From Laburnicola sp. R22_1 (lineage: Eukaryota; Ascomycota; Dothideomycetes; Pleosporales; Didymosphaeriaceae): a DNA stretch of 64,000 nucleotides. Shown in pieces: positions 1 through 11,424 of this stretch. A program made the translations under genes and the position numbers. The notes beneath the pieces were generated by a model. It was not told the origin of the DNA, made no database searches, and was given only the letters and a program-made list of their open reading frames with translations. Every line of letters begins with the position of its first letter. Positions within the stretch are counted from its first letter, which is position 1. The DNA lies in contig JACONQ010000021.1 in the NCBI GenBank assembly GCA_014281115.1, forward strand, positions 1,240,001 through 1,304,000, read 5' to 3'.

Positions 1-935
1 TTTATAGCTATTAAGTATTAGGAGCTAACGTGCGCCTACTCTACACTCTACTGTATGCTTAATAAAGTGCTGTAGCCAGGTAACACTAAGCTTGTTTATA
101 GTCCACCTATTATTACTAAGACTAATAGTCTAGTTACCTAGTATATTATCGCTCTTGTACTAGACTAAGAGGTAGTACTTGCCAGTAAAGATAACAAAGG
201 GCGAGATTGCCTACTCAGCAGCGTTGATTCCGTGGATTGTTGTCACCCACTCACAATTGCCTAGCTAGATTGCTTTTGGCTAACGACGTCTCTCTAAGCC
301 TATAACAACTAGCTAGGAGGATATCTTGCCTATTAGAAAGCTAGTCTTGTTAAAGTTAAAGGTGTCCTTATCGCAGATACTGTAGGTGGCCTTTGTACGT
401 GCTACTAGCTCAAACTAGGCCTATATAGCTATTAGGTCCTTGTAGAGAGCTTGCTGTTAATTATAGGCTCGATTAAATCGCGTTGTGAGGCTGTCTGTTC
501 GCTTAACAAAGTTTCTAGGCCACTGCTAGCCAATGTGGCCTGCGCTACGCTTAGCGAGCAGCTTATTCGCTATATCTTGTACAGCACCTAGAGTAGGCAC
601 AAAGCCTCGCAAATCTAGGTTAAGTATATACTTAATAATAACCTCCTCTTCTAGCTTAGTAAGCTTCTTTGATTTAGGCTCACAATTACATTGCGTAGTA
701 GTTTTAGCGCGTCGGCTGCAAAGCGTGCTTTTAGGAACGTTAAACGTCGCTGCAGTGCGATTAACGCTTTGGATTTAATTCTAGTTAATAGCTAAGATAG
801 CTAGGGAGACATCTGCTTTATTATAGGGCAATTAAATAAGTGTTAGTTAAGCCATTATAGTTAATAGGTAATGCGTTATAGAAAGTTAGTGGGGTTTACA
901 GCTTGCTTATATTCGTAGCTCGCTTATAAACACGT
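1..935 (-). mobile_element. Pogo/Fot1-like element, family B (cut by window start)
   Basis: This is the N-terminal-coding half of a family-B DNA transposon on the minus strand. Its terminal inverted repeat reads toward the right and ends in ...AAACACGT at 935, followed by TA at 936-937, the expected pogo target. The sequence aligns base for base with the right half of the complete copy at 60760-62622, including the subterminal block TCGTAGCTCGCTTATAAACACGT. The transposase would start at an ATG on the minus strand near 855. The frame is broken throughout by TAA/TAG in place of Gln and Trp codons, so the copy is dead. Confidence 0.85.
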
Positions 936-1298
936 TAGTTAGTGTAGGCCTATGCTTTACACTACTTACTATATAAGTAAGAGTTCTCTAGATTTATTCC
1001 TTATTCTCTATTTTAGTATAGTTTTAATTTAGTTATCTTTTATAATTATACTAGCTATTCTTAAGAGGTTTATCTTATAAGACTATATACCGCCCTTATA
1101 TTATACTAAGACTAAATTTCTTTAGCTATAGATAGTAATATTAAAGATCTTTATTATATAGAGATTCTAACTTAGGTTAAGTCCGCACTATACACAAAGA
1201 GAAGTAAAATAAAAGGCACTAAAACCTAGTATTTAGTATATATTAGTAGTAACAAAATATATACAAAATAATAATAATTTTATTATTAACTTTATATA
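936..1298. other. AT-rich spacer, nothing recognised
   Basis: About 360 bases of TA-rich sequence between two DNA transposons. I see no reading frame, repeat or motif that I can assign. Confidence 0.6.
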
Positions 1299-1426
1299 AC
1301 GTACTTTGCACTCGAGTCGGACACTCTATTGAGTCAGACACTTTGCCAAGACCCCACCAAGTTCTGTACTATTCACGATAGTATAGAGTTAACATAAACT
1401 ATTTTCAATAGTCTAAATAGGCTAAA

Positions 1427-2228
1427 CTATTTAGAATCTACTTCTATAAGCTGTCTACAGGTTGTTTTATTATGCCTAGGCTTGCCGCAGCATCTACAGC
1501 GCCGTTAAGCGGATTCGCCTCCATTAGTGCGCACCCTCTTCTTTGCCTTCTTGCCATCACTACGCACCCCAAAGTCCTTTAGAGTAGCTAGTCGCTGGCC
1601 CTCTTTAACTATAAGGACTCCTTCTTGCTGCAATCGCTTTCTTTTATATAATTTACGTCGTGTGGCGGCCTTATTAGCAGCTTGAAGTTTGGCGTTGCGT
1701 TTGGTTATCAATACTAAAGAATGCCCTATTATCTCAGCGCCTTTAATGAGCTTTTCTATCGCCTCAACTATATAAGTTGGGGAATTATCTATATGCCTTT
1801 GAATCCTCTGCTTAACCAGCGTCAATTGCGACCCAAGTTCTATACTATTTCGCGGAGTTTGCGACTCCTATATACTATCGCGAATAGTACAAAGTGGAGG
1901 CGTACGCAGGTGGACGTTAAGCTGCGATATCACAGCTTCTAGGTCGCGGGGCACTAGGCCAGCACCTCGAAAGCCTTCTTTAATATTACTTTTAGTAAAC
2001 AAAGCCTTAAAAGCAGCAATAAAGCAAGGCAGGAACTCGATTTTAGTAATGTGCGTGATGTGGTTGCGCATTAAATCCTTAGCTTGGCGCCTATACGCCT
2101 TTTTTAAAGGCGCGAAACAGCCCACATTAAGTGGCTGCAAGAGGTGCGACAAATGCGAGGGCATATAGAGAGTAATAATATTGCTCTTTTTGCAATACTA
2201 TTTAAATTCGAATAAGTTGTAACTCTTA
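1427..2228 (-). pseudogene. Family A transposase, C-terminal half
   Basis: This is the C-terminal part of a DDE transposase of the pogo/Fot1 type. It keeps the block around the third catalytic acid, read as LQPLNVGCFAPLKKAY (about 2085-2135), with Asn where the family has Asp. Next come a basic linker rich in Arg/Lys and a C-terminal cysteine cluster near 1470-1500. Two open stretches (1868-2164 and 1505-1825) are separated by one stop and share a frame. The N-terminal HTH and the first two catalytic acids are absent because the nested B element replaces them. Confidence 0.8.
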
Positions 2229-2230
2229 TA

Positions 2231-4081
2231 ACGTGTTTACAAGCGTGCCGTTAGTATAAGCGAGCTGTTAACCCTACTAACTTTTCGTAACGCGCGATAA
2301 GCAAACTATAATGCCTTAACTAACTATAACTCAATTGCCCTATAACGAAGGAGATATCTTCCTTGCTATCTTAGCTATTAATAAAAATCAGATTCAGAGC
2401 GAAAATCGCGCTACCTTAACGTTTAACGTCCCTCGATTAACGCTGCGCGACCGACGCGCCGGAATTGCTACGCAACGCGATTACTAGCCCAAATTAAAGA
2501 AGCTTACTAAGCTAGAAGAGGAGGTAATTGTTGAGCAAATACTTAACCTAGATTCGCGAGGCTTTGCGCCCACTCTAGGTGCTGTACGAGATATAGCGAA
2601 TAAGCTGCTTACTAAGCGCAGCGTAGGCTATATTGGCTAGCAGTGGCCTAGGAACTTTGTCAAGCGAACAGACAGCCTCACAACGCGATTTAATCGACCC
2701 TACAATTAATAGCGAGCCCTCTGCAAGGACCTAACAGTTATACAGGCCTAGTTTGAGCTAGTAGCACGTACAAAGGCCACCTACGGTATCTGCGATAAGG
2801 ATACCTTTAACTTCGACAAGACTGGCTTTCTAATGGGTAAAATATTCTCCTAGCTAGTTATTACTGGCTTAGAGAGGCGTGGCCGGCCAAAAGCGATCCA
2901 GCTAGGCAATTGTGAGTGGGTGACGGCGATCCACAGAATTAACGCTGCTAGGTGGGCAATCCCGCCCTTTATTATCTTTGCTGGCCAGTACCACCTCTCT
3001 GCCTAGTATAAGGGCGACGATATACCAGGTGACTGGGCTATTAGTCTTAGCGACAATGGCTGGACTATAAACAAGCTTAGTGTTGCCTGGCTATAGCATT
3101 TTATTAAGCATATAGTAGAGCGTAGAGTGGGCGCGCGTTAGCTACTAATACTTAATAGCTATAAGAGTCACAACTCGCTTAAATTCTAGGAGATTTGTAA
3201 GAAGAACAAGATCTACACTCTCTATATACTGCTATATTTGTTATACCTTCTGCAACTGCTTAACGTTGGCTGTTTCTCGCTATTAAAGCGGGCGTACGGG
3301 CGCCAGGTTGAGGGCCTAATACGCGACCATATTAATCATATCACTAAGCTTGAGTTCCTACTAGCCTTCCGCGCCGCCTATAACTAGTTAATTACAAAGG
3401 AGAATATCTGCGCAAGCTTTTAAGGCGCTGGACTAGTCCCACACAATATAGAGGCGGTAATATTAAAGCTTGATGTGAAGCTTTGTACGCTGTTGCTAGT
3501 AGCCCTACTAGAGACTTTATAGGAGTCTGCAACACTAAGCAACGCGCGTAAGCTAGGCGCTTAGTTAACTCTAATTTGTAAGCGGATCTAAAGGTATTAA
3601 GGATCCTCTCCTATATTAGTTATCTAGTTGCTTAATCGGCTTACAAGAGGGGCTGAGAGAATGGCGTATTTAATAGTAATTATGCGCGATAAGATAGCTA
3701 GTCTATAAAGGGTAAATAAGGCAGCTACAACGCGTAAACAGCGCAAAAAGAAGCGGATCTAGAAGTGAGGCACTCTATTAAAGGCAGAGGGAGAGGATAT
3801 TATTGCTTAGAAGGCTGTTGAGTAGCAACTAGAGGGAGAAACGCAGTATAGCCAGGCGTGGTTAGGTGCGAGCCGGCAGGCTTCAGCGCGCTGCACGCGC
3901 TGCAGGGAGCCTGGGCACAACTTACGTACGTGCAAGAAGGCTTCTAGAGATACTGCTTAATTTAGGAAAGCTATTATATTAATAGAATTTTGATGTGTTG
4001 TTAAACTACGTGGCTTTTTAAGTGTAGAAAGTTAGTAGGGTTAACGGCTCGCTTGTACTGACGGCACGCTTGTAACCACGT
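2231..4081 (+). mobile_element. Pogo/Fot1-like element, family B copy, nested in family A copy 1
   Basis: A complete 1851-bp element with inverted termini ACGTGTTTACAAGCGTGCCG at 2231 and the matching inverse ending ...CCACGT at 4081. TA dinucleotides lie at 2229-2230 and 4082-4083. Its length equals that of the copy at 25241-27091. Having its termini and a TA on each side shows it arrived by cut-and-paste after the A element was in place. Confidence 0.92.
2311..3960 (+). pseudogene. Family B transposase (DDE, pogo/Fot1 type), RIP-degraded
   Basis: A single frame of 550 codons runs from ATG 2311 to TAA 3958-3960, interrupted only by TAA/TAG at positions where Gln or Trp is expected. Visible in order are an N-terminal helix-turn-helix/CENP-B-like region (LNLDSRGFAPTLGAVRDIAN); the first acid in FNFDKTGFLMG (about 2812-2845); the second-acid block read as LLILNSYKSH, with Asn for Asp; the third-acid block LLQLLNVGCFSLLKRAYGR, again with Asn; and a C-terminal zinc knuckle, CTRCREPGHNLRTC (CX2CX4HX4C), near 3892-3935. 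Transposase would cut and paste the element in the nucleus. This copy cannot be active. Confidence 0.85.
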
Positions 4082-4166
4082 TATACTATTGCTAATAGTA
4101 CGTTTTAGTAGGGTCTTGGCAAAGTGTCCGACTTAATAGAGTGTCCGACTCGAGTGCAAAGTACGT

Positions 4167-7100
4167 TATAGTAGTATTAGCAATAGTAGTTAATAAATAG
4201 TCTACTATCTAGTATAACTAAGTTATATATTATCTCTTAACTAGTAAAATATTAGAGAGCTATAGTAAACTACAAAGTCGTAACTATAAGAGTAGTATAG
4301 TATAGGTAATAAAACGCTTAACTATAGTTTAGTTATTATGCTTGTAATCTAGTAGCTATTATAAAGAATACTTTACACACATTTTATACATAGTATAACA
4401 TAATAAAAAGAAAGCTATAGGTGTGCTAAAAAATACTATATATTAAGGTAAAGCAATAAGACTAGTTTAGTAACTATTTAGAAACAAAGCATATATAAAT
4501 TAGCTAGCCCCTTATAGAGTTAATTATAAGCTATACTATAGTCTATAGTCTATAGTACTAAAGTTAATAATAATAATATAATATAGTTACCTACGTATAA
4601 AGTATAAAAATTTGTAACTAGATTAAGTGTTTATTTATTTACTATATAATATATTTAATTATTACGTAAGATCTTAAGGTTATAATTTAGTATAACTATT
4701 TCTTAACCTAACAACGCGCTTTCTATAGGGCTAGCGAGTACGCGCCTATATATATATAATAAGCTAGATAATAATAATAATAAAATATATAATAATAAAG
4801 AGTATAACCTAAACGCTAATAATAGATATATATAGAATAGCTATTACAAAGATTAGACGTCTACTATCCTTATAGAATATATAGTAGTATAGTATAAGTT
4901 GTGCAGTAAATAGATTACTATAGCTAGTTTATCTTATTATAGTGTCTAGCAATACCTAAGTGCTCTAGAGACTATAGATTTTAACTTGTAGCTCTATCTT
5001 TGCTAGTTTAGCTGCCTAGTACTTAGCTATACTAGTAATTATTATTACTAGAGCGCTTTTAGAAAATAAAAGGCAAGATTTAATTAAATCTAAGAGTAAT
5101 AAAGTAAGAGTAATAGAGAAAAGGTTAAGTATAACGTAAAATATCTAAAGTTTTACTAAAATAAAGAAATATATAATAAGTAGTTATTAGAGGTATAGGG
5201 CATATATAGGTACGCGCTTATACTATAGGATATCTATAGGCAATAGGTAAAGTAAGGCTAGTAAAGTGTTAGAGTACTATTTAGTATTAGAAGTAAAGAG
5301 CGCGCGTGCAATTTATTATATATTATAGTAGTAGTAGTAATAGTAGAGTGTGCATATATATAGTAGATTATCTATTATCTAGTAATATAGTAAAAGGTTA
5401 AAAGGTAGAGTTAATTATCTAGTAAGGTAGTAGGTAGATAAGTAAGTTAGAGGTATTGTTATTATAAGTTATTATCTTAAAAGCTAAGGGAAAAAATGTT
5501 AGTAAAACTTTAACACGCTCTAGGTTCTAGGACTTAGCCCGTACATAATATAACGTATTATTATATAATATTACGTAGGCGCGAGTAACGCAATAAAAAA
5601 ATATAGTAATTAAATATAGTAGGGCCACTTAAAAACTTAACAAGTACAGATAGTTTATAACTCTTATCTAGAAGGAAATCTAGTAGCTATAGTGCAACTA
5701 TAGTTTACTATACGCATAGCGTATAAAGTCTGCCTTTTATAATATTAGTAACGCCTAGTATACTAAATCTTTATATCTTTATCTATTATATCTAGTAATA
5801 TAATAACTACTTTCTAGTAACTTAATATTATGTCTAAGTCTAATAACTATAGCAATATAGCTATTATTAAACATAGTTAGAGTATAGATAACTAGCTAGA
5901 CAAAGTTAAGAATAATTTCTAAAGATTTAGTAACCTTATAAAACTAGAAGAATTATTAAAGGGGCCTTTAAAGCTTATCTTTAAGTACCCTATTAGTAAT
6001 ATCTTTAGACTAATTTGCTGCGCTTTATACCTCTAGATTCTAGATTATAAGGCACTTCTTTAGTACTTAGATATTAGTAAAAATATAGCCTTTATAACGT
6101 AATAACAGTATAATATAATAATTATACTATAGAAGCTTAAAAATATAACTAAAAATAAAGGTAATAAGGAATATATGAGTAAGGACTAAAGTAAAGGGAA
6201 GAAAAAGTTTATTATAATATATAAGACGCTAGAGGCGCAGTAATAGTGTAAGAAGTTTATTAAGGTAGTAGTAATTATTTAAACTACTATTAAGGTAGGG
6301 GACAATAAGTAATAAGAGTAAGGATAAGTAGTAGTAGTAGGAGTATAGGGAAGATAGGTAGTAGTAGCAAGGTCCTAGGTAGTAGTATATAGCTTGCTAG
6401 TTGTAAGGGGAGATTTACTATAGAGAGAAAGTTAGATAAAATAGTTAGGTTAGTTGCTATTATAATTGTTATTATTATTATTATAGTAAAAAAATTATTA
6501 AAGAAATTATTAATTACGTAACATAGTAGTTAGTTAAACAGCTAGGCTAGGATTACGTAATATTATAGATTAACCCTGGGGAAGAAATAGATAGTATTAT
6601 AATATCTACTTCTTTTTTAAGATAATGCCTATAGGTAATTAAATTAGTAGAAGTTTTAGCTTACTAAGTTAGGCTAGAAGCGTGTTAGTTACTTTAGTAT
6701 TAGGTAGTATTATTACACTATGCTAAAGTGGGTTATAGTTAGTCTTTAGGCTCTTTACTATAATATTATCTATATAAGATATATAATAAAAGAAAATCTA
6801 GTTATAAAAAGTCTTTATAATAATTTATATAAATTTAGCTATAGAATTAGTTACTATAGGTAATATGCACTACTAGACAAGTTCTAAAGGCGTATAGAAT
6901 ATAGTTATAGCGTAGAACAGTTTATAAAGGGTTACTTAGTTATATTTAAAAAAGAAGTTAATTAGAAATATTATAAAATAGCTAGTAAACTCGTTTAAGA
7001 ACTTATTCGGGTTTAGAGAAAGATTACTATCTTAAACTATAATACTATTAATATATTAGGTGTTATTACTTAGTTAGTATCCTCTATTCTTTTTCTTAAC

Positions 7101-10100
7101 TAAAAACTATAGGTTGTAATATAGACTCCTACTATACTTTAGCACACCCTAATTAAGCCTCTGCTGCACTATATTAATAACTATATCCTTAGATTTCTAA
7201 GAAACTAGAAAGTACAATTCCTTCTAAGCAATATAGTTAATAGTGTAGATCTTAACTAGTAGAGCTATATTAGGATATACTTGTCCTAACTTAGTAAAGT
7301 TAAAAAATAGGGCTAGTTCCCTTAAATATAGGACTTTTAGTAATATATCTCAATTCTAAGATAAAAAATCTAGACTAATCTTTATTTCTGTAATCTATTC
7401 TAGTGTTAACTAATTACCTTTTAGAAATTCTGCCTACTAGTTAAGAAGATATTTATTAAAAAGCTAAGACCTAGTATTAGTCCTCTTTTACTTGTTTATA
7501 GCCTCCTACTTCTAGTCTAACTAGCCCTTAATATTCTAAGGCTTAATGCCTAAGTTATATATAGAGTTAACCTTCTTATTCTTAGTTTTATGTATAGTGT
7601 TTACTTTAAAAGCTCTTCTAAATATATTAATTATCTTTATTTATTCTATCTAGAACGTGTTACTTTTAATTCTTATTGCCTTTTTAGACTTTATCTATAT
7701 AGCTAGAGTCTAGAAGATCTTATTAACTTCTTTGTTGCAGCCTAGTAAATTAATAACTAAAAGTCCTTAGTTATTTTAAATAATAATACTACTATCTATA
7801 TATCTCCCAATTATACCTTAATTAGCGTAGTAGATAAAATCATTATTTAGATCTATTACTAATTAGTCCTTATTAGTGTCCTTTATAAGCTATTTATTCC
7901 TATTCGCAATTTTCTCCTTATAAGTTAGCACTGCCTAATTTAGCGCCTACTTCTAGGCCCTTAGCCCCAATTCCCACCTAAGCTTAATATTAGCCTTACT
8001 TATTATTAATATTAATCTATAGTAAAGCTATTACTTTAAGACTATATTAGCGCTAAGTTCTAAGTATTCTAGGTACTTAAAAACGCTAGCTCTAGCTACT
8101 ACGCTCTCTTAAAGTTTTCTATTACCTTAGTAATAATTATACCTCTTTAGTTAAATAAATTAGTATAAGTAGCTATAAATTGCATAGAGTAGAGCTCCTT
8201 ATTATTCTATAGCTTATAGTAAGTATTGCTATTATTCTTATAGAAGAACTCTGCCTTTGCATTTGCTAAGAATAGGTTTTCTAAGATAATAGCGCTAGAT
8301 GAAAACCTAATAATAAATAGCGTTATTATAATAATAACCTAGTCTACTCTAATTAGGGCTTAGAACATAACACCTTAGAAATTCTTATAATTACTATTTA
8401 TAGTTATTAGTTTTACGCTCTATAGTTAAAGTAGTATAGATATAATCTAAAGGCTTATAGCTTTAGTAGTACTAAGACAAATAGTATTTAATTATATACT
8501 AGTATTAAGTAAGACACTTATTTAATACTTATTAATCTAGTATATTACTTAAGAATAGTCTTTTTTAATATATTTAACCCCTAATTTTGTTAGGATTCTG
8601 TCTATTAGTAGTAGTTATAGTTAGTATTACTTTACTAAATTATGCCTATACTAAATATCTAGTTTACCTATAGTAGTGCTTATAATAACTTTAGTTTATA
8701 AGGCTTATAGTAAGTAACTACTTTATTCTTAAACTTAAATTATATTTACTTAAGAACTTAAACATTAAAGATAGGTATATAACTAGAATTTTTAATATCT
8801 AAGTCTATATTAGTTACTTTTTTTATAGTAGCTATTCTTATTTATAGCTAGTGCAAGTCCCCTTTACTAAAAGTATTCTTAAATATTGCTCTCTTAATTA
8901 CTAGTATATTAATAAGCACCTCTTAAATAATTAAGTTAATCCTAGTATTTATAATCTAGAATAGTATATTCTTAAATCTGTCTATAAAGTTAGACCTGAA
9001 ATGTCCTTAGGCCTATATATCTCTATATTATCTACGCCCTCTATTAGAAAATCCTATTCTAGAAAGGTTACTTACTTTATTCTTTGCCTATCTTTTTACT
9101 ATTATTTTTCTTCTACAAACTACTAAAATACCTTATTTAGACACTTTAATATTTGTAATCTTTTTACCTTTAGTAAGTTCTTAAAACTTAGTTAAGTTAT
9201 TAGGGCTTTTAAGTTTGTATTATTTAGTTTGCTTATTAAATGTAAAGACTAAACTATTATTAATATATTTTTATTAAGGATAGCTTATTCCCTTTAGGCT
9301 ACTTTAAATTTCTTTTTAAAGAGGATACTAGGTATAGTTAATTTATTAGTTTTAACTAACACCTATAGGCACTTTATAGTTAGATTATATAATTAAGGAA
9401 CTTTTAATTTTAGAAATAATACTATTATAGGTAACCACTAATAATACCTCTACTAGTATCTCTACTACCTATAGTATGCTTACTAATATCTAGATATGTA
9501 CTAGCTACTATACGCTTTCCTTCTTACACGCTTGCAATATCTTCAGAATTTTATTATTATTTATTATTTTTAGCAACACCTTAAGGTGCTTTACCTATTA
9601 ATTAATATAATCTATATTTACTTAAGTTACTATATTACTAGTTCTTATAAGTACTATTAATATATTATATAGCTTAATAATAGCTTATAAATTATATTCT
9701 TTTATATAGTAGTAGTCTAAGATAAGCAATTTTACTAGTTACTTATTGCCTATTACTCTCCTTAGTCTTAGCTTTTTAGTAAATAGCCTGACTATCTTTA
9801 GGGTAGTGTAGTTTAGAAGCTTCAATATAGCGTAGGAGATATTAAAATTTGCTTTATAGTAGGGACGTATTATCTTAATTACTTTATAGTTTAGTTTTAC
9901 TTAAGTTAGTTAATTATTATAATAGGTAGATAGAGCTAAATAGCTAGAGAGAGTTCTCTTATACGCAGCTAGAAACTTATAGTCTATTTAAAGTTTTTAG
10001 ATAATATAGAGCTATTTAGAGTTACTATAGTTTAAACTATAAATAACTCTCTCTAGCTTACGCTAGGAGGTAGAGAGCTAAAGATACGTATGTTATTAAC

Positions 10101-11424
10101 TTAGTTATGTGTATTTACATAGTATCTTATAGAGCTAGTATATAAAAAGAAGATTATAGATAGATTTTCTATTACTATAGTATAGTTACGAGATATAGCT
10201 TTGTTTATAAAAAAATAGTTAATTTATTAAACGGAAACTAACTATAGTTAGTCTCTATAACTAACTCTATTTAATAAAACGCTACTAATACTGCAGTATT
10301 CTAACGCTAAGTTATCTATAGCGCCTTATCCTTTCATTTATTTATTTGCTAATAGTTCTGCACTATATAAATTAGTATCTAATTCTACTTACCTTGAGGG
10401 CTAATATATAGAATTTTGCTTTTATTATTATTTAATTACTTTTAATAAACCTTATAAGTGTTTAGGTTAAAACACACTTATTTATTATTCTTAAGTAAGT
10501 TTTAATTCTTATAGTTTCCTAAACTAATAGTATAGTCCTTTTATCTATATCTAAAATATCCTTTAAACTAGTTATTATCTTATTATAGTAGGCCTAGCTC
10601 TACTAAGACTATATATATATTAACCTATATAGAAGCTACTAAGTAAACTTAAGCCTAGGTTAGTACTTAATACTAAGGTTGCTATAGTATTACCTACTTT
10701 AGAGCCTATTCTACCCTTATAGTAATTTTCTAATTAATAGTTAGATTAGGTAAAAGCTTTATTTTATAAGAATTCTAGTTCTAGACTAAAATATTCTAAA
10801 GCCTTATAGACATAAGTCTTTTAGTTAGTTTATCTGCTTTATACTAGAGATAGTTAATTCTAAAAGTGCCTAAGCACATAGAACTCCCTATAGCCTTGCT
10901 TACTAAGGGTTTAGGTTTAATTTAGTAGGTTAGAAAGTATATTATAGTGCTAGTAGTACTTATAGCTTAGTAGTCTAAGGTAGTATTAGTGCTTAGTTTT
11001 ACTATACTAAATTTAGTGTATACTCCTTTAATTAGATTTAGGCTTTGCTTAAAAGCTATTTTTCTATTATCTTAACGTTAATTTCTATTTGCCTCTCTAT
11101 TAACTAGTTATTCTTAATTAGAATATTGTCTACTAGCTACTTACTTAAACTTCTAATAAAAAGTATACCCTTCTAGCCTTTTATACCTATACCTATCTTT
11201 TAGTATTTTTTAACCTAATTGTAAACTAGTCTAGAAACTTATAAATATTAAGGTTTAGTATTACTTAACACTAAGCTAGCTATGCCTTTAAAGTCTCTTT
11301 AGTTTCTTTAGTCTAGACCTAATCTTAACTTTGCTAACACCTATATATAGCTACTTATAACTTTTACTATAGCTTTTTTTTTACTAGGTTAGTATATGTA
11401 AGTATTAAAAAGTTAAGTAATATA
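4167..11424. other. Long RIP-degraded AT-rich tract, element identity lost
   Basis: About 7.2 kb of extremely TpA-rich DNA with stop codons in every frame. A possible decayed start lies at 5831 (ATG TCT AAG on the plus strand, followed by about 250 codons in which all stops are TAA/TAG), but I recognise no domain. Because TA-rich DNA makes both strands look like decayed frames, I assign no product. The tract resumes with the same composition after the D element at 13629, so it was probably one older repeat block before that insertion. Confidence 0.5.
9943..10057. repeat. Inverted repeat with about 90-base loop
   Basis: A perfect 13-base inverted repeat: GCTAGAGAGAGTT at 9943-9955 and AACTCTCTCTAGC at 10045-10057. 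It could be the remnant of transposon termini or a chance structure in low-complexity DNA. Confidence 0.5.

Larger units (their letters stand above)
1299..4166 (-). mobile_element. Pogo/Fot1-like element, family A copy 1, with nested B element
   Basis: Terminal inverted repeats of at least 28 bases, beginning ACGTACTTTGCACTCGAGTC, are at 1299 and, inverted, up to 4166. Both are flanked by TA (1297-1298 and 4167-4168), the target duplication of Tc1/mariner-pogo elements. Left of 2229 it is collinear with copy 3 (57358-58289, same 932-base length). The middle is replaced by a complete family-B element (2231-4081). Sequence homologous to 58290-59143 of copy 3, about 854 bases coding for the N-terminal half of the transposase, is missing. 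Confidence 0.9.

Noticed and set aside
533..778. 81-codon plus-strand ORF and similar short ORFs inside the pogo copies (for example 1721-1942, 14635-15196, 57780-58001)
   Set aside because: They are antisense shadows of the transposase frames and show no independent pattern.
7000..11400. Apparent long frames on both strands if TAA/TAG are read as Gln
   Set aside because: In TA-rich DNA both strands give such frames (CTA/TAG, TTA/TAA). No domain motif could be anchored, so no product is assigned.
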